A stretch of DNA of 64,000 bases from Bradyrhizobium stylosanthis. Its GTDB lineage: Bacteria > Pseudomonadota > Alphaproteobacteria > Rhizobiales > Xanthobacteraceae. Each line of letters begins with the position of its first letter. The stretch's first letter is position 1. Shown here piece by piece: positions 49,272 to 56,412 of this stretch. Under the pieces are notes generated by a model. It made no database searches and was not told where the DNA came from. It saw only the letters and a program-made list of their open reading frames with translations. The stretch covers positions 307,209 through 371,208 of the forward strand of contig NZ_LVEM01000003.1 of the NCBI RefSeq assembly GCF_001641335.1, given 5' to 3'. A program made the position numbers and the translations under genes.

Positions 49272-50843
49272 ATGTTAGATCCGACGTCTAATGGCCTGCA
49301 TTCCGGCGAGCCCCCGCTGCTCCAGACGCTCGGGCTCACCAAGCGCTACGGGGATTTCCTCGCCAACGATGCCATCGATATCGACGTCTGGCCCAGGCAG
49401 ATTCACGCGCTACTCGGCGAGAATGGCGCCGGCAAGTCGACGCTGGTCAAGGCGATCTACGGGCTGATCCAGCCCAGCGCGGGCGAGATCCGCTGGCAGG
49501 GCGAACGAATCGTGCTGTCGGGCCCGTCCGAGGCACGCCGCCGCGGTATCGGCATGGTGTTCCAGCATTTCTCGCTGTTCGACAACCTCACCGTCGCCGA
49601 GAACGTCGCCCTCGGTCTCGATGGGACAGAATCCTTCAAGGACATGTCGGCGCGGCTGGAGCAGGTATCGAAGACCTACGGTCTGCCGCTCGATCCCCGG
49701 CGCGAGGTCTGGCAATTGTCGGTCGGCGAGCGCCAGCGCATCGAGATCGTCCGCGCCCTGATGCAGGACCCGAAATTCCTGATCCTGGACGAGCCCACCG
49801 CGGTGCTGACGCCGCAGGAGGCCGACCAGCTCTTCATCGTGCTGGAGCGCCTCAAGGCCGAAGACCGTGCCATCCTCTACATCAGCCACAAGCTCGAGGA
49901 GGTGAAGCGCCTCTGCGATACCGCAACGATCCTGCGCGGCGGCAGGAAGGTCGAGACCTGCAATCCCAGGCTCGAGACCGCGGCTTCGCTTGCCCGCATG
50001 ATGGTCGGCGGCGAGATCAAGGAAGTGAAGGCGCCTGCCGGCCGTAAGACCACGGTGCCACGGCTGGTCGTCAACGACCTCTCGCTCCCCCCTGGCGAGG
50101 CGCATGGCGTGCGCCTCGAGCACATCTCGTTCGAGCTGAAGGGCGGCGAAATCCTCGGTATCGCTGGCGTCGCCGGCAACGGCCAGGACGAGCTGTTCGC
50201 CGCGCTCTCCGGCGAGCGCTTGTCGAAGGACCCCGGCACCGTGGTGATCGAAGGCATCGCCGCCGGCCACCTTTCGATTACGCAGCGGCGCAAGCTCGGC
50301 GCCGCCTTCGTGCCGGAGGAGCGGCTCGGCCACGGCACCGCGCCGCGCATGAAGCTGTCGGAGAACGCGCTCCTCACCGGACATGCCGCGAGCGGCATGG
50401 TCCATCACGGTTTTATCGATACCGCGGCAACGCTGAAGACGGTGGACCGCGCAACCGAAACGTTTGACGTTCGCAAGGCCAAGCGCGATCCGGAAGCAGC
50501 ATCGCTCTCAGGCGGCAATTTGCAAAAATTCATCGTCGGACGCGAGATCCTGCGCAATCCGGCGGTGCTGGTGGTGAGCCAGCCGACCTGGGGCGTCGAT
50601 GCCGGTGCGGCCGCCGTGATCCGCCAGGCGCTGCTTGACCTCGCAACCGCCGGCGCGGCCGTGCTGGTGACCAGCCAGGATCTCGACGAGCTCGCCGAGA
50701 TCGCCGACCGCATCGCCGTGATGTTCCATGGCCGGCTCTCCGCGCCGCTCGCGACAAGCGACGCGACCCGCGAAAAGCTCGGCCTGCTCATGGGCGGCAG
50801 CAGCCTCGAGCCGAGGGAGGCCGCGCATGCAGTTGGTGCTTGA
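49272..50843 (+). CDS. ABC transporter ATP-binding protein, BMP system 2 (tandem ATPase)
   Basis: 523 residues. Domain 1 has 'LLGENGAGKSTLVKAIYG' Walker A, 'LSVGERQRIEIVRAL' signature and 'FLILDEPTAVL' Walker B. The second half has a degenerate Walker A ('IAGVAGNGQDELFA'), 'LSGGNLQKFIVGREI' and a Walker B-like 'VLVVSQPTWGVD'. It belongs to the same family as the ATPase at 45350, with clear divergence. The downstream permease start lies inside its 3' end (17-base overlap). Confidence 0.9.
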   Translation: MLDPTSNGLHSGEPPLLQTLGLTKRYGDFLANDAIDIDVWPRQIHALLGENGAGKSTLVKAIYGLIQPSAGEIRWQGERIVLSGPSEARRRGIGMVFQHFSLFDNLTVAENVALGLDGTESFKDMSARLEQVSKTYGLPLDPRREVWQLSVGERQRIEIVRALMQDPKFLILDEPTAVLTPQEADQLFIVLERLKAEDRAILYISHKLEEVKRLCDTATILRGGRKVETCNPRLETAASLARMMVGGEIKEVKAPAGRKTTVPRLVVNDLSLPPGEAHGVRLEHISFELKGGEILGIAGVAGNGQDELFAALSGERLSKDPGTVVIEGIAAGHLSITQRRKLGAAFVPEERLGHGTAPRMKLSENALLTGHAASGMVHHGFIDTAATLKTVDRATETFDVRKAKRDPEAASLSGGNLQKFIVGREILRNPAVLVVSQPTWGVDAGAAAVIRQALLDLATAGAAVLVTSQDLDELAEIADRIAVMFHGRLSAPLATSDATREKLGLLMGGSSLEPREAAHAVGA

Positions 50844-51918
50844 GAAGCGCGCCGAGCGCTCCGGCACGATCGCGCTGATCTCGCCGCTGATCGCGATCGG
50901 CCTGACGATCGTCACCATGGTCATCCTGTTCGCGATCCTCGGCAAGAATCCGCTGCTTGCGCTGCACGCCTATTTCATCGCGCCCTTGACCGACAGCTAT
51001 TCGCTGCAGGAGATCGCGGTGAAGGCGACGCCGCTGGTGATGATCGCGATCGGCTTGTCGCTGTGCTATCTCGCCAACGCCTGGAACATCGGCGCCGAGG
51101 GCCAGTTCCTGATCGGCGCCGTCGCCGGAAGCTGGATCGCAGTGAAGACGCAAGGCACCGACGCGGGCGTCTGGGTGCTGCCTGCGATGCTCGTGCTCGC
51201 AGCCGCCGCGGGCGCGCTCTATGCGCTGATCCCGGCGATCTGCAAAGTGAAGTTCGGTGCCAGCGAGATCCTGACCAGCCTGATGCTGGTCTATGTCGCC
51301 GATCTCTTTCTCGATTATCTCGTGCGCGGCCCCTGGCGCGATCCTCAGGGCTTCAACTTCCCGACCACGGCCGAGTTCGATCCCGTCGCGACGGTGCCGC
51401 TGCTGATCGAGGGCGGCCGGCTGCACCTCGGATCGATCATCGCCCTGTTCGTCGTCGCTGCAGCGGCCATCCTGCTCGGGCGCACCATCAAGGGTTTCGA
51501 GATCCGCGTGGTCGGTGCCGCGCCGCGCGCCGCGCGGTTCGGCGGCTTCAATGCCAACCAGTTGATCATCCTGACCTTCGCCGTATCAGGCGCGCTGGCG
51601 GGCCTTGCCGGCATCATCGAGGTCGCGGGACCCGTCGGGCATCTCCAGCCCGGCATCTCGCCCGGCTACGGCTTTACCGCGATCATCGTCGCCTTCCTCG
51701 GCCGGCTGAACCCGCTTGGAATACTAATTGCAGGCCTTTTTCTCGCACTGACCTTTATCGGCGGCGAGCAGGCGCAGATCGCGATGAAGATCCCGTTGGA
51801 TGTCACCAAGGTCTTTCAGGGCATTCTGCTGTTCTACGTGCTCGCCTGCGACTCCCTCATTCTCTACCGCTTCAAGCTGGTGTTCCCGAACCGACAGGTG
51901 GCCAGTGGAACTCATTGA
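50827..51918 (+). CDS. ABC transporter permease, BMP system 2, subunit A
   Basis: 363 residues, about ten spans. 'ATPLVMIAIGLSLCYLANAW' and 'NIGAEGQFLIGAV', 'GASEILTSLMLVYVADLF' and 'GYGFTAIIVAFLGRLNPLGI' are typical of the first permease of this family. It shares segment order with the system 1 permease at 42614. The gene overlaps both neighbours, indicating tight coupling. Confidence 0.9.
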   Translation: MQLVLEKRAERSGTIALISPLIAIGLTIVTMVILFAILGKNPLLALHAYFIAPLTDSYSLQEIAVKATPLVMIAIGLSLCYLANAWNIGAEGQFLIGAVAGSWIAVKTQGTDAGVWVLPAMLVLAAAAGALYALIPAICKVKFGASEILTSLMLVYVADLFLDYLVRGPWRDPQGFNFPTTAEFDPVATVPLLIEGGRLHLGSIIALFVVAAAAILLGRTIKGFEIRVVGAAPRAARFGGFNANQLIILTFAVSGALAGLAGIIEVAGPVGHLQPGISPGYGFTAIIVAFLGRLNPLGILIAGLFLALTFIGGEQAQIAMKIPLDVTKVFQGILLFYVLACDSLILYRFKLVFPNRQVASGTH

Positions 51919-52822
51919 AGCCATCATCCTTGCGGTGCTCGCGGCGTCGACGCCGCTGCTGATCGCGGCAACCGGCGAGCTCGTGACCGAGCGCTCCGGC
52001 GTGCTCAATCTCGGCGTCGAGGGCATGATGATCGTCGGCGCGGCCTGCGGCTTTGCCGGCGCTTGGTTCACCGGCTCGGTTTTCATCGGCGCGCTGTTCG
52101 GCATCGTCGCGGGCATGCTGATGTCGCTGGTGTTTGCGCTGATGGCGCTCGGGCTGGCCGTCAACCAGGTCGCAACAGGTCTCGCACTGACCATTCTCGG
52201 CATCGGTCTCTCGGGCCTGATCGGCGCCGGCTTCGTCGGCGAGCGCATCACGCCCGCGGTACATCTTTACATTCCCGGCCTGACCGACATTCCGCTGATC
52301 GGCCGCGTGCTGTTTGGCGAGGACGGCTTCGTCTATTTCTCGATCGCGCTGATCGTCGGCGTCTGGTGGTTCCTGTACCGCACGCGAGCAGGATTGATCC
52401 TGCGCGCCTGCGGCGACAACCACGTCTCCGCGCATGCGCTCGGCTATCCCGTGCTCCGCATCCGCACCTTCGCCGTGATGTTCGGCGGCGCCTGCGCTGG
52501 ACTTGCCGGCGCCTATCTGCCGCTCGCCTACACGCCCTTTTTCATTCCTGGGATGACCGCAGGCCGCGGCTGGATCGCGCTGGCTCTGGTGGTGTTCGCG
52601 TCCTGGCGGCCGGGCCGTCTCGTGGTCGGCGCTTATCTCTTCGGCGCGGTGACGATCCTGCAACTGCATGCGCAAGGATGGGGCGTCGGCATTCCCTCGC
52701 AATTCATGTCGGCGCTGCCTTATCTCGCGACGGTCATCGTGCTGGTTCTGCTGTCCCGCGCGCGCACTGGCGGTTCGACCGCGCCGGCCGCGCTCGGCAC
52801 CGTGTTCGTGCCTGACCGCTAA
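51905..52822 (+). CDS. ABC transporter permease, BMP system 2, subunit B
   Basis: 305 residues from a GTG at 51905, overlapping the previous gene by 14 bases. About eight spans. 'AASTPLLIAATGELVTERSG' followed by 'VLNLGVEGMMIVGA' is the family's second-permease start, and 'CGDNHVSAHALGYPVLRIRT' is the coupling region. It resembles the system 1 permease at 43726. Confidence 0.9.
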   Translation: MELIEAIILAVLAASTPLLIAATGELVTERSGVLNLGVEGMMIVGAACGFAGAWFTGSVFIGALFGIVAGMLMSLVFALMALGLAVNQVATGLALTILGIGLSGLIGAGFVGERITPAVHLYIPGLTDIPLIGRVLFGEDGFVYFSIALIVGVWWFLYRTRAGLILRACGDNHVSAHALGYPVLRIRTFAVMFGGACAGLAGAYLPLAYTPFFIPGMTAGRGWIALALVVFASWRPGRLVVGAYLFGAVTILQLHAQGWGVGIPSQFMSALPYLATVIVLVLLSRARTGGSTAPAALGTVFVPDR

Positions 52823-52900
52823 ATTTTCGTTTCCGCGGCATGCGCGATGGGGCGCGCAGGTTGCGGATCGTGGCTTTCCCCTGATGTTTGGAGATTGATG

Positions 52901-53977
52901 ATGAGGAAATCACTTCGTGCGCTGGCTGCCGGGCTGTTGCTTGCCGGGAGCGTCAGTGCAGCCTCCGCCGCCGACAAGTTGAAGGTCGGCTTCATCTATT
53001 TGGGTCCGATCGGAGACCTCGGCTGGACCTACCAGCACGATCTCGGCCGCCAGGCGCTCGTCAAGGAGCTCGGCGACAAGATCGAGACCACCTATCTCGA
53101 GAACGTGCCCGAGGGCCCCGACGCCGAGCGCGCCATCGAGCAGCTCGTCCGCGCCGGCAACAAGCTGATCTTCACCACGTCGTTCGGCTACATGGACCCG
53201 ACGCTGAAGGTCGCCAAGAAGTATCCGAATGTGCATTTCGAGCACGCGACCGGCTACAAGCGCGACAAGAACATGTCGACCTATTCGGCCAAATGGTATC
53301 AGGGCCGCTACATCCAGGGCCTGATCGCGGCCAAGATGTCGAAGTCGGGCGTGCTCGGCTATATCGGCTCGTTCCCGATTCCCGAAGTCGTCTCCGGCAT
53401 CAACGCGACGATCCTCGCGGCCCAGACCATCAACCCGAACATCAAGGTCAAGATCATCTGGGCCAACACCTGGTTCGATCCGGGCAAGGAAGCCGACGCC
53501 GCCAAGGCGCTGATCGACCAGGGCGCCGACGTGATCATGCAGCACACGGACTCGCCAGCTGCCATGCAGATCGCCAGCGAGCGCGGCAAGCTCGCCTTCG
53601 GCCAGGATTCCGAGATGATCAAGTTCGGGCCCAAGACCCAGCTGACCTCGATCCTCGATACCTGGGGCCCCTACTATATCGAACGCGTCAAGGCCGAGCT
53701 CGCCGGCACCTGGAAGTCCGAGGACACCTGGGGCGGCCTCGACAGCCACATGTTCGCGATGGCGCCCTACACCAACATGCCTGACGACGTGAAGAAGATC
53801 GCCGAGGATGCCCAGGCCGCGATCACCGCGGGCAAGCTGCACCCGTTCAAGTGCCCGGTCATTGGGCAGGACGGCAAGGAGGTCGAGTGCAAGGGCGGCG
53901 CCAATCTCGCTGACGGCCAGATTCTCGGGATGAATTTCTACGTCAAGGGCATCGACGACAAGCTGCCGGGCAAGTAG
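52901..53977 (+). CDS. BMP family ABC transporter substrate-binding protein (system 2)
   Basis: 358 residues with a Sec signal (MRKSLRALAAGLLLAGSVSA-ASAAD). 'VGFIYLGPIGDLGWTYQHDL', 'IFTTSFGYMDPTLKVAKKYP' and 'VIMQHTDSPAAMQIASERGK' mark the BMP/PnrA fold. The start was chosen at the second of two adjacent ATGs for better spacing to TTTGGAG. It follows the permeases by 78 bases. The ligand is unknown; purine nucleosides, xanthine or urate are plausible from context. Confidence 0.88.
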   Translation: MRKSLRALAAGLLLAGSVSAASAADKLKVGFIYLGPIGDLGWTYQHDLGRQALVKELGDKIETTYLENVPEGPDAERAIEQLVRAGNKLIFTTSFGYMDPTLKVAKKYPNVHFEHATGYKRDKNMSTYSAKWYQGRYIQGLIAAKMSKSGVLGYIGSFPIPEVVSGINATILAAQTINPNIKVKIIWANTWFDPGKEADAAKALIDQGADVIMQHTDSPAAMQIASERGKLAFGQDSEMIKFGPKTQLTSILDTWGPYYIERVKAELAGTWKSEDTWGGLDSHMFAMAPYTNMPDDVKKIAEDAQAAITAGKLHPFKCPVIGQDGKEVECKGGANLADGQILGMNFYVKGIDDKLPGK

Positions 53978-54025
53978 CACGCTTCTTGCATTGCCTAAAA
54001 CACCTGCTCCTCCCGGAGGAGGTTC

Positions 54026-54070
54026 GGAGGGGGTGGCCAGAAGCACCCGGCACTTGTGGTCGCCCCCTCC
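54026..54070. terminator. terminator between BMP system 2 and 8-oxoguanine deaminase
   Basis: A 13-bp stem with two mismatches (54026-54038 with 54058-54070, GGAGGGGG/CCCCCTCC core) is followed by TTCAATTTTC on the plus strand. A second short hairpin (CTCC/GGAG) precedes it. It separates convergent genes. Confidence 0.65.
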
Positions 54071-54087
54071 TTCAATTTTCGGCTTGA

Positions 54088-55437
54088 TCAGCCCGTCTGC
54101 ATGGCCCGCGCCGCCGAACTGTGGCGGCGGATGAGGTCGGCGACATCCAGGCCGGGGATCGCCCCGTCGATCACCGCCCATTTTCCCGCCACCATGACCC
54201 GGTCGGCCCGGTGCGCCCCGCACAGCACCAGAGCTGCCAGGGGATCGCCATGGCCGGAGAAGCGCAGCTCGTCGAGCTTGAACAGCGCGAGGTCCGCCGC
54301 CTTGCCGACCGCGATCTCGCCGAGCTCGGGACGGCCGACGCAGGCCGCCGAGCCCCTGGTGGCCCAGCGCAGCGCATCCTTGTGGCTGACCTTGGTCACG
54401 CCATAGCGCGCCCGTTGCAGCAGGAAGGCCGCGCGCACCTCCTGCATCAGGTTCGATCCGTCGTTCGAGGCGGAGCCATCCACGCCGATGCCGATGCCGA
54501 CGCCCGCCTCCTCCATCTCGCACACCGGGCAGCAGCCGGAGGCCAGCAACTGGTTGCTGCACGCACAATGGCTGACGGTCGTCCCGGCCTTCCCGAGCCG
54601 CTTCATCTCGTCCGGATTGAAGAAGATTCCGTGAGCGAGCCAGGTCCGCGCATTGAGCCAGCCGCATTGCTCGAGATAATCGAGCGGACGGCAGCCATAC
54701 ATCTGTTCGCAGAATCTGTTCTCATCCTCGGTCTCGGCCAGATGGGTGTGCAGGCGCACGTCGAGCCTGCCGGCGAGATCGGCAGTGGCGCGCATCAGCG
54801 ACGTCGTCACCGAGAATGGCGAGCACGGCGCCAGCGCGATCTGCACCATCGCGTCCGCGCCGCGCTGGTGATGTTTTGCGACCACGCGCGCGCTGTCGGC
54901 GAGGATGGTATCCTCGTCCTGGACGACGCTGTCGGGCGGCAGGCCGCCGTCACACTGTGACAGGTTCATCGAGCCGCGCGTGAGCAGCACGCGCATGCCG
55001 AGCCGCTGTGCGACGCCGACCTCGATATCGACGGACTCCTCGAGGCCCGCCGGGAAGACATAGTGATGATCCGTCGTGGTGGTGCAGCCCGAGAGCAGCA
55101 GCTCGGACATCGCCACGGTGACGCCGAGCTCCAGCCGCTCGGGCGTCAGCTTCGCCCACACCGGGTAGAGCGCCTGGAGCCAGGGAAACAGCTCGCGGTC
55201 CATCGCCGCCGGCAGCGCCCGTGTCAGGGTCTGGTAAAAATGATGATGAGTGTTGATCAGCCCCGGCAGCACGACATGCTCGCTCGCATCGAACACGGCG
55301 ACATCGGCCGTCGCGGGCTTGCCGCCGGCCGGTACGAGCTCGACGATCCGGCCGTCCTTCACCACAAGGCCGTGATCAGCACCGTCGGCGAGGATGGCCA
55401 GGGGGTCCCGGATCCAGATCGGCTTTGGCTCGCTCAT
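54088..55437 (-). CDS. 8-oxoguanine/guanine deaminase-type amidohydrolase
   Basis: 449 residues from ATG 55437. Zinc ligands are in 'NTHHHFYQTLTRALP' (HxH), 'LHTHLAET' and 'GIGVDGSASNDGSNL' (Asp). The 'HHHFYQTLTRA' motif and overall layout are those of 8-oxoguanine deaminases, close to the atrazine-type hydrolases; a simple guanine deaminase remains possible. It deaminates 8-oxoguanine to urate, or guanine to xanthine. It is divergent from xanthine dehydrogenase and feeds the same pathway. Confidence 0.85.
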   Translation of the reverse strand: MSEPKPIWIRDPLAILADGADHGLVVKDGRIVELVPAGGKPATADVAVFDASEHVVLPGLINTHHHFYQTLTRALPAAMDRELFPWLQALYPVWAKLTPERLELGVTVAMSELLLSGCTTTTDHHYVFPAGLEESVDIEVGVAQRLGMRVLLTRGSMNLSQCDGGLPPDSVVQDEDTILADSARVVAKHHQRGADAMVQIALAPCSPFSVTTSLMRATADLAGRLDVRLHTHLAETEDENRFCEQMYGCRPLDYLEQCGWLNARTWLAHGIFFNPDEMKRLGKAGTTVSHCACSNQLLASGCCPVCEMEEAGVGIGIGVDGSASNDGSNLMQEVRAAFLLQRARYGVTKVSHKDALRWATRGSAACVGRPELGEIAVGKAADLALFKLDELRFSGHGDPLAALVLCGAHRADRVMVAGKWAVIDGAIPGLDVADLIRRHSSAARAMQTG

Positions 55438-55525
55438 GATCCCGATTCTCCTTGAATTCGGTGACAGGCATTCAATGCGGCCAAGTGCCCGAACGCCATC
55501 TCGCACCGACTTGTTTGTTGCGACT

Positions 55526-55540
55526 TGGCTCCGGTCTTGC
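55526..55540 (+). promoter_or_regulatory. sigma-54-like promoter of the xanthine dehydrogenase operon
   Basis: TGGCTCCGGTCTTGC has GG and GC exactly 10 bases apart, a full TTGC -12 element followed by A, and TGGC in the -24 element. Two -24 bases differ from consensus. It lies 48 bases ahead of the FAD-subunit start, the same leader length as at dctA. Confidence 0.65.
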
Positions 55541-55587
55541 AAGACTCTATCGCACGATTCACCGGGCGGAAGCTTTCTGGCGCAGCC

Positions 55588-56412
55588 ATGGATTTGAATA
55601 CCATCACGACAGTCGCGCATCCGCAAACGCGCGCTGAGCTGCCCACCTGGACGCCAGGCGATGCTTGGCTTGCAGGCGGCACCTGGCTGTTCTCGGAGCC
55701 GCAAGCGCACCTGAAGCGGCTGATCGACCTCACCGATCTGAAATGGCCGGCGCTAACGACCGGCGAGAGCCATCTCAGTATTGCCGCCACCTGCACCGTC
55801 GCGCAGCTCGATGGACTCGCCTGCCCTTCCGACTGGCTCGCAGCGCCCCTGATCGGCCAGTGCTGCCGCGCGTTCCTTGCGTCCTTCAAGATCTGGAAGA
55901 CCGCGACGGTCGGCGGCAATCTTTGCATGTCGCTGCCGGCGGGACCGATGATCTCCCTCACCGCGGCGCTCGACGGTGTCTGCACCATCTGGAAGGCTGA
56001 TGGCGGCGAGCAGCGGATTGCGGTCGCCGACTTCGTGACCGGCAACCAGCGCAACCGCATGACGCCGGGCGACCTGCTGCGCCAGATCGATATCCCGATC
56101 GCCGCGCTGAAGCGCCGCACGGCGTTTCGCCAGATCTCGCTCGCACCGGTCGGCCGCTCGGCAGCGCTCCTGATCGGCAGCTTCGACGCCGACGGCACGC
56201 TCGCGCTGACGGTCACCGCTTCGACGGTGCGGCCGATCCGGCTGTCGTTTCCCAAGCCGCCCGACGCGGGCTCGCTTCGCGATGCGATCATGCAGCAGAT
56301 CACGGATGACCTGTACCACACCGACATCCACGGCAAGCCGCTCTGGCGCAAGCACATGACGCTGCGGCTCGCCGAGGAGATCCGCGGCGAGCTCCTGGGG
56401 ACGACATCATGA
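55588..56412 (+). CDS. xanthine dehydrogenase, FAD-binding subunit
   Basis: 274 residues. The FAD-binding loops 'DAWLAGGTWLFSEPQAHLKR' and 'IWKTATVGGNLCMSLPAGPM' (canonical GGNLC) are clear, followed by the CO_deh_flav_C domain. This is the small flavin subunit (XdhB/CoxM type). Its stop overlaps the next start by four bases (ATGA), so subunits are made together. It passes electrons from the Fe-S clusters to NAD+. Confidence 0.85.
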   Translation: MDLNTITTVAHPQTRAELPTWTPGDAWLAGGTWLFSEPQAHLKRLIDLTDLKWPALTTGESHLSIAATCTVAQLDGLACPSDWLAAPLIGQCCRAFLASFKIWKTATVGGNLCMSLPAGPMISLTAALDGVCTIWKADGGEQRIAVADFVTGNQRNRMTPGDLLRQIDIPIAALKRRTAFRQISLAPVGRSAALLIGSFDADGTLALTVTASTVRPIRLSFPKPPDAGSLRDAIMQQITDDLYHTDIHGKPLWRKHMTLRLAEEIRGELLGTTS

